64,000 nt of DNA from Chitinophaga flava. Its GTDB lineage: Bacteria > Bacteroidota > Bacteroidia > Chitinophagales > Chitinophagaceae. The notes below the pieces were generated by a model, which saw only the letters and a list, made by a program, of their open reading frames with translations, had not been told where the DNA came from and did not search any database. Both the position numbers and the translations under genes were made by a program. This document shows positions 1-7,479 of this stretch, piece by piece. Each line of letters begins with the position of its first letter. The stretch's first letter is position 1. The stretch lies in assembly GCF_003308995.1 (NCBI RefSeq), contig NZ_QFFJ01000001.1, positions 186,001-250,000 on the forward strand, written 5' to 3'.

Positions 1-531
1 GAGCTGCAGCCTGATCAACCGCTGATACTGCTGGGATATTCCGCCGGAGGTAACTTCGCCTTTGAACTGGCCAAAGAGCTGGAAAACAAAGGACGTGAAG
101 TATCCGACATTATTTTACTCGATAGTTTCAAACGCTGGATCTCCAAAGCTAAAACACCGGTAGAGCTGGAAGCTACTGTACACGCCTACTACCAGATCGT
201 AGACTGGTCTATCTTTGCGGTAGAACCGGAATACCTGGAAGGGCTCAAGAAAAACACTATGAGCAAAATTGAAGGCTATTGCAAGTACATGAACGGTAAA
301 ACAGATCCGGATACTACCAATGCCAGAATACATCTTGTAAAATCAAAAGATGAATGGCAAACACCGGAAACTAACCGTGACTGGAAAGAAAGCTCCACCA
401 GCGGTTTTCATATCTACGAAGGAGAAGGCCGGCATCCGGAAATGTTTAATCCGGAATATATATCACACAATGCCGGACTTATTTCAACGATCCTGCAACA
501 GATCAACGTATCGCAGGAATCAGTTGTATAA
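1..531 (+). CDS. NRPS C-terminal thioesterase domain (5' end outside window)
   Basis: The frame is open from base 1, so this is the tail of a larger gene. The 176 residues seen form an alpha/beta-hydrolase thioesterase. The nucleophile elbow GYSAGG puts the catalytic Ser at residue 14. An Asp follows in the LLDSF strand, and a late His in the GEGRHPEMF loop completes the triad. In type I non-ribosomal peptide synthetases such a domain releases the finished peptide by hydrolysis or cyclisation in the cytoplasm. A strong terminator follows at once, so this is the last gene of its operon. A stand-alone type II thioesterase is possible but less likely. The product cannot be told from this fragment. 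Confidence 0.85.
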   Translation, partial: ELQPDQPLILLGYSAGGNFAFELAKELENKGREVSDIILLDSFKRWISKAKTPVELEATVHAYYQIVDWSIFAVEPEYLEGLKKNTMSKIEGYCKYMNGKTDPDTTNARIHLVKSKDEWQTPETNRDWKESSTSGFHIYEGEGRHPEMFNPEYISHNAGLISTILQQINVSQESVV

Positions 532-550
532 TGTTTTGAATTTTCACATT

Positions 551-584
551 AAAGGCGCATGTATGTACATGCGCCTTTTTTTTT
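551..584 (+). terminator. Rho-independent terminator after the NRPS gene
   Basis: A 10-bp perfect stem (GGCGCATGTA at 554-563 with TACATGCGCC at 566-575) and a two-base loop are followed by nine T. The A residues before the stem pair with the T run, so it may also work on the minus strand. Confidence 0.93.
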
Positions 585-1002
585 ATTAAATTCCTTCAAA
601 CTACAACTAGCTAAAATCTGTAAACAATCTGATAATATATATCAAATCAGCATCTCCCGAAAGCATCATCTTTGTATTAACATTGGATGTCAGATATGCC
701 CCCGGTTACTGTAGACGGATAATAAAAGAGACCAACATATCCTGCACCCGAAATAACCTTATTTAAATACTTATTTAAAATGTAAGTCCACGAAACTTCC
801 CTCAAGGTTTTACGCATGAAACGGGATACCGTTATTTTGCTTATGCTGCCTCGTTTTCATGTAAAGTACCCTCAAGACAGACACGCGTTATTCCCCCTAT
901 CGGGGTAATCCGAAAGCTCCACATATCATTATGCTATCAGCACTGCCAGGACAGCTGCTGGTAAAGCTCTTTATTCTTTCACACAAAAAACAAATGTCAA
1001 TT
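585..1002. other. Intergenic region upstream of the peptide genes
   Basis: About 420 bases with no convincing gene. A short hairpin AACGG-GATA-CCGTT lies at 820-833, with loosely inverted CATGAAACG and CGTTTTCATG arms around it (815-860). The promoter of the peptide genes should be here, but I find no clear TAnnTTTG box. Confidence 0.4.
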
Positions 1003-1191
1003 ATGAAAAAACAAGCCAACAAAAAGCTCTTGCTGAAGAAAATTGCAGTGACTAAACTCCAGGTAAACAACCCTGCAGCCATAAAAGGTGGCGGACCTGG
1101 TGGTCCACAAACATCCTCTATCTGGATCTGCGATGGCTGCGGTGGTAAAACTACCATCTCCTGCGGAGGAGCCGGATATCCCTGCGAATAA
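1003..1191 (+). CDS. RiPP-like precursor peptide 1 (double-glycine leader)
   Basis: A 62-residue peptide. I start it at the ATG before KKQANKK, because the leader then begins with the Lys-rich stretch and the LLLKKIAVTKL motif usual in Bacteroidota natural-product precursors (the TIGR04149-like group that includes class I lanthipeptide precursors). An ATG at 994 adds three residues. The leader ends in AAIKGG near residue 30. The core is Gly-rich with four Cys and several Ser/Thr, in the pattern TSSIWICDGCGG then TTISCGGAGYPC. In this family the leader guides modifying enzymes and the core becomes an exported, often thioether-crosslinked peptide. No modification enzyme or transporter lies nearby. 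The class is inferred from the leader and core only. Confidence 0.7.
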   Translation: MKKQANKKLLLKKIAVTKLQVNNPAAIKGGGPGGPQTSSIWICDGCGGKTTISCGGAGYPCE

Positions 1192-1284
1192 GCCTTCTGT
1201 TATTCCCGGAAACAACATTCATTGTATTATTTCGTATACCCGTCACCGTAACACATTACCAATAAAGTACCAAACCGTTTAAAC

Positions 1285-1521
1285 ATGAAAAAGAAAACAG
1301 AAAAGAAGTTAAGCCTGAAAATGATCACAGTAGCCAGATTAAGTACAGACGGTACTCAGATGGTAAAAGGTGGTGCGGTTACTTCCCTTCCTCCTGGTCC
1401 ATCAGGTCCTACAGGCCCTAATACTGTACCAGCTGACCCATGCGCCTCACAATATCAGGCATGTACTATGTGCTGCACACTGGATTGTAATACCACCACC
1501 ATTCCAGGATACCGCCAGTAA
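1285..1521 (+). CDS. RiPP-like precursor peptide 2 (collagen-like, Cys-rich core)
   Basis: A 78-residue peptide with the same leader plan as the preceding gene: Lys-rich start, LSLKMITVARL motif and QMVKGG end near residue 30. The core opens with GPS-GPT-GPN, three Gly-Pro-X triplets like collagen. It ends in a Cys/Thr-rich tail with five Cys, including ACTMCCTLDC. Thr and Cys together could support lanthionine rings. The triplet spacer is unusual in such peptides. It lies 93 bases after the first precursor and ends before a strong terminator, so the two probably form a transcript. Leader type is well supported; final product and modification are unknown. Confidence 0.72.
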   Translation: MKKKTEKKLSLKMITVARLSTDGTQMVKGGAVTSLPPGPSGPTGPNTVPADPCASQYQACTMCCTLDCNTTTIPGYRQ

Positions 1522-1558
1522 GGAACTAACAGTGGCTGAGACCCGGACTCGGACAGTA

Positions 1559-1590
1559 AACAAAACCCGCTCTGATAGGCGGGTTTTGTT
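1559..1590 (+). terminator. Rho-independent terminator after the precursor pair
   Basis: A perfect 12-bp inverted repeat, AACAAAACCCGC (1559-1570) with GCGGGTTTTGTT (1579-1590), around an 8-base loop. The T run is part of the right arm. Confidence 0.9.
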
Positions 1591-1726
1591 ACATGGAGCC
1601 AAATATTTATTTCCCATTTAAGATGCTGCCTCATGTCAGGATTTCCATTCATTTCTGACGCATACCATTTCTTGTTAAGTGTCTACTATACATTTATTTG
1701 AAAATTTCTATAATTTGAAGGTCTTG

Positions 1727-1757
1727 ATTGTTCTTGATAACCCTTTGTTTATCTTTA
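1727..1757 (+). promoter_or_regulatory. Probable Bacteroidota promoter for the lyase-like gene
   Basis: ATTG at 1727-1730 and TATCTTTA at 1750-1757 are 19 bases apart. This matches the TTTG / TAnnTTTG pattern except for the last base of the -7 box. It predicts a leader of about 70 bases before the ATG at 1835. Confidence 0.45.
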
Positions 1758-1834
1758 TGAAATCGTTTGCATACATCAGACAGATGTAGCCCTTAATAAT
1801 CCGAAATCGACCCTCATCACCTCAAAATTCCACT

Positions 1835-3010
1835 ATGAAAAAAAACACCATTTTTTATTGCCTTGCAGTAAGTGTCCTCTTTGCCACCGCGTTATTACTT
1901 TCCTGTGGGAAACAGCAACTGAAAGACAGTTTAAATACCAGTACAAAAACCGGCGCCACTACTAAAACAAACGTTTCCACAGCCCAGATAACTTCGTTTA
2001 TACATCCCGGCGTACTAAACACACAGGCCAGCCTTGACTATGTAGGCGGCCAGGTAAACGGTGGCGATGCTAACCGCACTGCCTACTATCAGAAAGTAAT
2101 TGACTATGTAGACAGTCATCCGGTACCCACCTCCTTCTATGCCACGGTGGTAGTTGGGTCCAACGGCGCCACTTCTCCTTCAAAATCACAGATCAGGAAA
2201 GATGCTGAACTCGCATATGCCTTAGCGTTAAGATGGGCTAAAACAGGCACTCAAAGCTGGGCCGACAAATGCATACAGATACTGAACGGCTGGTCTTATA
2301 CTTTTCAGAATTATGCCCTGCTTGATGCCTCTACAAATCCCAACCAGCCTGGCCTGGAAGCCTCCTGGACCACACCCAGCTTCGTGGCTGCAGCTGAAAT
2401 CATGCGCTACTACCAAATAAACGGGCACGGCTCCGGATGGTCTGCTGCAGATATCAGTCAGTTTTCCAACTATCTCAATAATGTAAAGAATAACTACATC
2501 AACAATATGCCGGTGTATAACAATAACTGGAATGCTTCACAGGGTTACGCAAAAATGGCAATAGGTATTTTCCTGAACAGTACCAGTGTTTATCAGAACG
2601 GATATGATCTGATCACTACCTATCTGCCCATCATTGTACAATCCAATGGCAATATCCCCGAATACTGTAACCGGCAAGACTGTGTGCACTTTCAGTATTC
2701 ACTGACAGCATTTGCCTACGCTGCCCAGCTGGCAACGATCCAGGGTGATAATTCCCTGTGGACAGCCAACAGCAGCCGTATCAGCGCCGGTTATGATTAT
2801 ATGCGCGCAGCCTATGGTCAAACAACCAGTTGTAACTACTGCTCTACTTCCAGCCCTGTATTTCCTGGTGTAGAAGTCGCATACAACCATTATCAAACCG
2901 GTAATCTCGGATATTTAAGAGGTTTGCAGGCGCCCCTGGGCGTGCCTAACGATAATACATTCCTGGGCTTTACCTCTTACACACATTATGGTGTAACCAG
3001 CTTGCAATAA
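1835..3010 (+). CDS. Alginate-lyase-family lipoprotein
   Basis: 391 residues. A lipoprotein signal (MKKNTIFYC, hydrophobic core, LLLSC lipobox) is followed by a Thr/Ser linker and an alpha-helical domain of the alginate lyase superfamily (PF05426-like). Visible family marks are the WADKCIQILNGW helix, the NNNWNASQGYAKMAIGIFL strand-helix and the DCVHFQYSLTAFAYAAQ segment; the last carries the His and Tyr expected in the active site of this fold. Enzymes of the fold cleave uronic-acid polysaccharides by beta-elimination. No other polysaccharide-utilisation genes (SusC/D) are adjacent, so the substrate is open. It is a single-gene unit. Confidence 0.75.
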   Translation: MKKNTIFYCLAVSVLFATALLLSCGKQQLKDSLNTSTKTGATTKTNVSTAQITSFIHPGVLNTQASLDYVGGQVNGGDANRTAYYQKVIDYVDSHPVPTSFYATVVVGSNGATSPSKSQIRKDAELAYALALRWAKTGTQSWADKCIQILNGWSYTFQNYALLDASTNPNQPGLEASWTTPSFVAAAEIMRYYQINGHGSGWSAADISQFSNYLNNVKNNYINNMPVYNNNWNASQGYAKMAIGIFLNSTSVYQNGYDLITTYLPIIVQSNGNIPEYCNRQDCVHFQYSLTAFAYAAQLATIQGDNSLWTANSSRISAGYDYMRAAYGQTTSCNYCSTSSPVFPGVEVAYNHYQTGNLGYLRGLQAPLGVPNDNTFLGFTSYTHYGVTSLQ

Positions 3011-3127
3011 ACGGGGAAAACATTTTATGAAGATGCCCGGGGTATTCTTATTGTGAAAAAAATCAGGGGTAACAGATAGCTTTTATCCTGTACCCCTGAT
3101 AATATATGCTGCTATACCTACAATTAA

Positions 3128-3327
3128 TTAAAATTTCGCTTTTCTGAATTCCGCCACAGTTTTTGGATCAAGCCTGCTTTCCGCTGCCGGGCCCCCGAGG
3201 CACTGATACAGAAAATACTCCAGCCGGCGAATCTCCGCTTCCAGCAGGTATCTTGTAAAAAATACCTGGCGTGTTTCTTCTCCAAAAAGAGCATCTCTCT
3301 TAAACGCCTATACGCTCTTTCTACCAT
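3128..3327 (-). pseudogene. Frameshifted small gene remnant
   Basis: On the minus strand an ATG-led frame opens with MVERAYRRL, but the better protein-like sequence continues in another frame: FKRDALFGEETRQVFF, then RYLLEAEIRRLEYFLYQ, then a Lys/Arg-rich end and TAA at 3128. That frame has no ATG after an in-frame TAG, so one frameshift near 3290 would join the two parts. I do not recognise the family. The amphipathic helix suggests former coding sequence; the frame error makes a pseudogene more likely than a live gene. Confidence 0.35.
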
Positions 3328-3385
3328 CGGAACAAAATTGAAAAAAAATGATACACCGGGGAAAAGGCCTGCATTGCTTCAGATA

Positions 3386-3826
3386 TCAGAATCTCCGCTT
3401 CTTTTTAATACGGACTATCCTGCTATCAGCCGAGGGCCATCCTGCCCCGTTAATAAGCAGGAATACCAATAACAGCGTCATCGCAAAATCGGTGCGATAT
3501 TCGTGTGCCATAGCCCAGAATCCCTTTTGTTCAAGTATTGGTATTTTGGTGGTAATGAAGGCTACAATCATTACTATCAGCAATGGTACCACAGCCAATC
3601 TTACTATTAATCCGACAATTAACAGCAAGCCACACAAAATCTCAAAACAGGCAGTAAAGTATGCCCAGAATTCGGGATGGGAAAATCCTATCTTTTCAAA
3701 ACGTCCGGGGCCCAACTCAGCTGGCACTACGAATTTTTGTATTCCTTCCGATAAAAATACCAGCCCTGGTAGTAACCGGACCAACAAATAGGAATAGCCA
3801 TACGGCGGGAAATTTTTATTTTGCAT
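3386..3826 (-). CDS. DoxX family membrane protein
   Basis: 146 residues with four predicted transmembrane helices. The family start is clear: LLVRLLPGLVFLSEGIQKF, then the central helix pair with the CFEILCGLLLIVGL segment. DoxX proteins are small inner-membrane proteins linked to thiol or quinone redox balance; the exact role of this one is unknown. The C-terminus is basic (IKKKRRF). The gene follows the small protein gene at 3889-4284 on the same strand after 62 bases and is probably co-transcribed with it. Confidence 0.85.
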   Translation of the reverse strand: MQNKNFPPYGYSYLLVRLLPGLVFLSEGIQKFVVPAELGPGRFEKIGFSHPEFWAYFTACFEILCGLLLIVGLIVRLAVVPLLIVMIVAFITTKIPILEQKGFWAMAHEYRTDFAMTLLLVFLLINGAGWPSADSRIVRIKKKRRF

Positions 3827-3888
3827 ATGCTAACTGTTTGAATGGTGTTTACCTGATTGCAATTGCCCTAAATTTTAGGCGTAACCAT

Positions 3889-4284
3889 TTATTCTGTTTC
3901 CGGTTCTTCAGGGAGATGAAAAGTTGATTTCTTAGGAGTATCGCCAGCACTCAGCTCTTCCAGGGAGAGATGCCCCCTGCCGGTAGCTTGCAACCAGAGG
4001 GAACCGGACTTGTGTAATATCTTCGCATTTAGTCCAAATAAATGATCTAAATCGTGTTCTACAGCCAGCGCAGTACGGTAGTGGCTGACATCCAGCCATC
4101 CAAAGTGATGCCGCATGCGTATTTTTTCAATTGGCGTATCAGGTGAGACCCTGCTATTCTTAGGTATATGCTCTCCTTCCCCCACCGGATCCCGGAAAAA
4201 ATCCAGTTTCAGTTTCGGATAGATCTCATGAAATTTATCCTGAATATCGGCGACGATTGCTTCTTCGCTAATATAGATTTGCAT
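3889..4284 (-). CDS. Conserved hypothetical protein upstream of DoxX
   Basis: 131 residues from the ATG at MQIYISEEAIVADIQDKF. A longer open frame to 4374 begins with Cys-rich non-protein-like sequence, so I prefer the inner start. No signal peptide or membrane segment is seen. The fold looks alpha/beta: a ubiquitin-like strand start, a LKLDFFRDPVGEGE turn and a helix with VEHDLDHLFGLNAKI. It ends in an acidic tail (PEEPETE). I do not recognise a named domain. Its likely co-transcription with DoxX is the only functional hint. Confidence 0.6.
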   Translation of the reverse strand: MQIYISEEAIVADIQDKFHEIYPKLKLDFFRDPVGEGEHIPKNSRVSPDTPIEKIRMRHHFGWLDVSHYRTALAVEHDLDHLFGLNAKILHKSGSLWLQATGRGHLSLEELSAGDTPKKSTFHLPEEPETE

Positions 4285-4469
4285 AACGACAGCTTTAAAT
4301 GCTGATACAATATAAAAACAGCCCCAGCAGCAACCTTCATCCACGGCTTCCGTATACAAATTCACATACTTCATGCCATACCTCCGGGTCCTGCAAATTT
4401 GTTAAATGATGGCTACTTCCGGAGAAAATACAGGTTAAACGTTGTGTGAATATTTTATAACTTTATTGT

Positions 4470-5321
4470 ATGCATGTGCTGCTAAAAAAGACGTCTTACC
4501 TGCCGACTCTTATTCTTCGCCCATATATTGACCGCTTTTGGACCGCCGAAGGTACCGCCCCTGCTTATTCTCTGCCGACAATGGCTGTGGGTACAGGTGC
4601 AGAAATGATCTTCCAGCTCAAAGCTCCCATGATGATCGTTTCCCAGGATAACACCCTTCATACGCCACCCATGCATGCGATCTACTGCATTCGCAACCAG
4701 TATTACAAAGCCACGATTAACAAAGATCACTTCTTCATTGCCATTCGGTTTAAAGCGGGCGCCATCAGGCACTTCTGCCCTGTACCTGTGGCTGATGTTA
4801 CAGAAAGTTTTCCGGATATAAATATGCTCTATGGAGATGAAGGCAGAAGATTAACAGAAAGATTGAATAGCAGCACAAGCATATCGCAACAACTGGAATG
4901 GATCGAAGGTTTCCTGCTCAGCCTTTTAAACAAATATCATCGTCCTCATACATTGGTAGATGAAGCAGTCAGACAGCTGTACTATAATCGTGAGATCCCT
5001 GATCTGATATCTTTCAGCGCCAATCTGGGAAGTAGCTACCGCCAGTTTGAACGGGTTTTTATAAACAATGTGGGCATTACTCCCAAATCATTCCAGCAGA
5101 CAGCACGATTGAACAATACCTTAAAACACCTTTTATCGCACCAGATCAGGGATTACCTCCCGGTAGCCTTCGATTTCGGATATTATGACCAGTCCCATTT
5201 CATAAGGGCTTGCAGGCGATTTTTCGGTGATAAGCCAGGTGCTATCCTATCCCCTGCAAGCCAGGATCAGCATTTCTACTTGTCGTCTTTTAACGCTTCA
5301 GGCTCGACCGATAAAAAATAA
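4470..5321 (+). CDS. AraC family transcriptional regulator
   Basis: 283 residues. The N-terminal half (about 1-150) is a cupin-like sensor of the kind often seen in Bacteroidota AraC proteins, starting with the PYIDRFWTAEG strand. The C-terminal part has two helix-turn-helix units, with SYRQFERVFINNVGITPKSFQQTARL and the closing AFDFGYYDQSHFIRACRRFFG motif of the AraC DNA-binding domain. The ligand is unknown. It stands alone on the plus strand. Its last 46 bases overlap the end of the convergent gene at 5276-5842. A likely target is the adjacent DoxX pair or the monooxygenase gene. Confidence 0.85.
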   Translation: MHVLLKKTSYLPTLILRPYIDRFWTAEGTAPAYSLPTMAVGTGAEMIFQLKAPMMIVSQDNTLHTPPMHAIYCIRNQYYKATINKDHFFIAIRFKAGAIRHFCPVPVADVTESFPDINMLYGDEGRRLTERLNSSTSISQQLEWIEGFLLSLLNKYHRPHTLVDEAVRQLYYNREIPDLISFSANLGSSYRQFERVFINNVGITPKSFQQTARLNNTLKHLLSHQIRDYLPVAFDFGYYDQSHFIRACRRFFGDKPGAILSPASQDQHFYLSSFNASGSTDKK

Positions 5322-5842
5322 ACCTTCAGGTCTTTCGATTTCCATCCTTCCAGCTTTTTGACAAATGCTGCCAGGTAAGCCTGCTGGAAATGATAATGGA
5401 CGCCAGGCTGATCCTGATAGTGCTCTATCAATGTAAATGCACCCTTTTCCGCAGGCTCAGGATAATAAGTATATTCGATACAGCCGGGTTCCTTCCTGGT
5501 CAGCACGGCGAGTTCTTCCAGTGCCTTATTGAATTCATCTGTAAATTCCGGCCGGATAAACAGCTTTGCGATAACAAATTTTTCCATTGTTGTAATTGTA
5601 ATACTCATTGTTTGATATTTTTTTTCTGATAGTTTTCTCACGCAGCTGTCTTCCAGGTTATATCCATGAGCATCCGGTATATGAAGAAATAATACAGCTG
5701 CGGACACATCGATAGTCACGCGGGTATTCGGATATACACTTGCCGGCTCCCGGCTGTCCTGATTTGTTAACTGGCATCCTAAGGCAGGCATGGCAAATAC
5801 AATACAGGCAAGCTGCCATAAAAGCATCTTTGTACGATTCAT
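5276..5842 (-). CDS. Exported antibiotic-biosynthesis-monooxygenase-fold (ABM/YgiN-like) protein
   Basis: 188 residues. Residues 86-180 are a clear ABM domain (PF03992): MEKFVIAKLFIRPEFTDEF, LTRKEPGCIEYTYYPEPAEK, FTLIEHYQDQPGVHYHFQQ. Relatives are dimeric ferredoxin-like proteins such as quinol monooxygenases. The first 23 residues look like a signal peptide ending at ALGC, so the protein may be exported; the lipobox is imperfect. An internal start at residue 79 or 86 would give a plain cytoplasmic YgiN-like protein of about 105 residues, and the stretch 24-78 between is not family-like. The 3' ends of this gene and the AraC gene overlap by 46 bases. Confidence 0.7.
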   Translation of the reverse strand: MNRTKMLLWQLACIVFAMPALGCQLTNQDSREPASVYPNTRVTIDVSAAVLFLHIPDAHGYNLEDSCVRKLSEKKYQTMSITITTMEKFVIAKLFIRPEFTDEFNKALEELAVLTRKEPGCIEYTYYPEPAEKGAFTLIEHYQDQPGVHYHFQQAYLAAFVKKLEGWKSKDLKVYFLSVEPEALKDDK

Positions 5843-6077
5843 GACTAATATTGTTGATTATTTTAAATGATGAGGCAAAACTAGATCTTGCTATCACAGT
5901 AAAATTGTATAATTCTGCCAAAAGCTATCGGAACATAGAATCCCGCCGTCATAATCCGACTGTACTCACCTGCATGCGAATTTTTTTTCCTTCCTTCCCC
6001 GCCGCAATTACCTCCCGCGAAAAATAATTCATCCCGCATAAGTTACTTATCCATTATCAATCAACGGATTAACTGTT
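5843..6077. promoter_or_regulatory. Upstream region of the sigma-54-type operon
   Basis: No gene fits here. Three copies of TCCCGC (5941-5946, 6013-6018, 6032-6037) lie 40-140 bases upstream of the -24/-12 promoter, the distance range where sigma-54 activators bind. They are direct, not inverted, so calling them enhancer sites is only a guess. Confidence 0.3.
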
Positions 6078-6093
6078 TGGCACCCCGATTGAC
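6078..6093 (+). promoter_or_regulatory. Sigma-54 (-24/-12) promoter of the seven-gene operon
   Basis: TGGCAC at 6078-6083 and TTGAC at 6089-6093. Spacing is exactly that of the consensus TGGCACnnnnnTTGC; only the -12 C is replaced by A, followed by C. The start of transcription would be near 6104, about 40 bases before the ATG at 6146. The gene at the far end of the operon is a sigma-54 activator, which supports the reading. Confidence 0.7.
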
Positions 6094-6145
6094 TTACCTG
6101 TTCATGAAAACATCTATCTATTAAATCACCTCAAAACATTCACTT

Positions 6146-6853
6146 ATGCACAACATCGATCGCACCATGAACGAATATGAATTCAACGAATTTGAATTTG
6201 AAGGAGGAGGCGAATTTGAATTTGAAGGAGAGCACGAATTTGAATTTGAAGGAGAACTGGAAGGTGAAGCGCTTGAACTTGAACTGGCTACGGAGTTGCT
6301 GGGAGTTTCCAACGAACAGGAAATGGAGCAGTTCCTCGGTAAGCTAATCAGTAAAGCTGGCAGAGGTTTAGCCAGTTTTGCCAAATCGCCCATTGGTAAA
6401 GGTTTGCTGGGTGGACTAAAAACCATTGCCAAAAAAGCATTACCTATTGCCGGAGGTGCGTTAGGTAACTTCCTCGTACCTGGCCTGGGTGGTGTTATCG
6501 GTAGCAAACTGGGTAGCGCAGCTTCCAACCTGTTTGAACTGGAACTGGAAGGCCTTAGCAATGAAGACCGCGAGTTTGAAGTGGCCCGCCGTTATGTACG
6601 TTTTGCCACAGATGCTACCCGCAGAGCAGCTACTGCTACCAATGCCGGTCAGGCGCCCGGCTCGGTCATTAATGGCGCGCTGAAACAGGCTGCGTACAAT
6701 CATGCACCCGGATTGTTGCGCAAACGCCGCCACTACAACAATCGCCCGGGTTATTATAATACAGGGACATATAATACAGGTACATATAGTACAGGCGCAG
6801 CTTCCGGCACATGGGAAAGGAATGGTGATAACATCATTGTATATGGTGTTTAA
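6146..6853 (+). CDS. EFEFEGE-headed glycine-zipper protein A (unknown family)
   Basis: 235 residues, no signal peptide. Residues 10-48 alternate Glu and Phe (FEFEGGGEFEFEGEHEFEFE), the pattern of self-assembling beta-strand peptides. Residues 50-66 carry LLGVSNEQEMEQFLG, shared with the next gene. Residues 66-128 are a basic, Gly/Ala-rich hydrophobic stretch (GKGLLGGLKTIAKKALPIAGGALGNFL, then GLGGVIGSKLGSAAS, written here in parts) that looks membrane-active or pore-like. Then come a helix with FEVARRYVRFATDATRR, a Tyr/Asn/Thr repeat (YNTGTYNTGTYSTG) and an end GTWERNGDNIIVYGV. It is the first gene of the operon, just after the sigma-54 promoter. I do not recognise a named family; the segment roles are inference. 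Confidence 0.75.
   Translation: MHNIDRTMNEYEFNEFEFEGGGEFEFEGEHEFEFEGELEGEALELELATELLGVSNEQEMEQFLGKLISKAGRGLASFAKSPIGKGLLGGLKTIAKKALPIAGGALGNFLVPGLGGVIGSKLGSAASNLFELELEGLSNEDREFEVARRYVRFATDATRRAATATNAGQAPGSVINGALKQAAYNHAPGLLRKRRHYNNRPGYYNTGTYNTGTYSTGAASGTWERNGDNIIVYGV
6188..6253 (+). repeat. Three 18-bp direct repeats encoding EFEFEG
   Basis: GAATTTGAATTTGAAGGA occurs at 6188-6205, 6212-6229 and 6236-6253, an exact 24-base period. The copies are identical at DNA level, which points to recent slippage or expansion and makes the number of EFEFEG units likely to vary between strains. Confidence 0.9.
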
Positions 6854-6885
6854 ACCGGTAACCATTACTTTAAAAATATTTGCAA

Positions 6886-7479
6886 ATGAGCTTTCTGAAT
6901 GAATATGAATTCAACCCCGAATTTTTTCAGGAAACCGGCGAACTGGAGATGGAAGGTGAATTGGCCTCCCGGTTACTGAATATAGCCAGCGAACAGGAGT
7001 TTGAGAACTTCCTGGGAAACATTTGGGATGCAGGTAAACGATTGTACAATTCGCCACAAGGACAGGCCATTAAAAAAGACTTTATTAACGGCGCCAAAAG
7101 CTTTGGTAAAAAAATGCTGCCCAGCCTGAGCAAAAACCTGAGGCAGTATTTAGGAGGTAGCACCGGAGCTAAAACAGGCAACACAATGGCCAGCGGCTCC
7201 AGCAACTGGTTGTTTGGCGGAGTAAGCGAAAACGACGCTGTGGATTATGTTCGGGTAATTCGCAATGCCGCCCAATATTTGCAGCAGGCACTGAAAAAAG
7301 GAAATACAATTAACCAGGCAGGCGGTTCAAGGGTATTGGTTACGCAGGCCATCAATCAGGCTGCCCGTCCCATTATTTCGCGTAACCCCACCGTATCGGT
7401 ATCTTCTAATTCCGCTTTCAAAAAACAGGGAACATGGACACGCAAGGGATCAATGCTGATCTTACACAACGTGATATAA
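6886..7479 (+). CDS. Protein B, paralogue of the EFEFEGE-headed protein
   Basis: 197 residues from the ATG before SFLNEYEF; a TTG six bases upstream is less likely. The head is acidic and aromatic but shorter (NEYEFNPEFFQETGELEMEGE). LLNIASEQEFENFLG matches LLGVSNEQEMEQFLG of protein A. The middle is basic (AKSFGKKMLPSLSKNLRQYLGG) with Gly/Ser, and the end GTWTRKGSMLILHNVI matches protein A's GTWERNGDNIIVYGV. The paired head, EQE motif and GTWxRxG end show one family. The glycine zipper of A is weaker here. It starts 32 bases after A, and the next gene overlaps its 3' end by 46 bases, so they are clearly co-transcribed. Confidence 0.72.
   Translation: MSFLNEYEFNPEFFQETGELEMEGELASRLLNIASEQEFENFLGNIWDAGKRLYNSPQGQAIKKDFINGAKSFGKKMLPSLSKNLRQYLGGSTGAKTGNTMASGSSNWLFGGVSENDAVDYVRVIRNAAQYLQQALKKGNTINQAGGSRVLVTQAINQAARPIISRNPTVSVSSNSAFKKQGTWTRKGSMLILHNVI

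Noticed and set aside
820..860. Hairpin and loose inverted repeat upstream of the peptide genes
   Set aside because: Too short and imperfect to call a riboswitch or operator; mentioned only as part of the intergenic entry.
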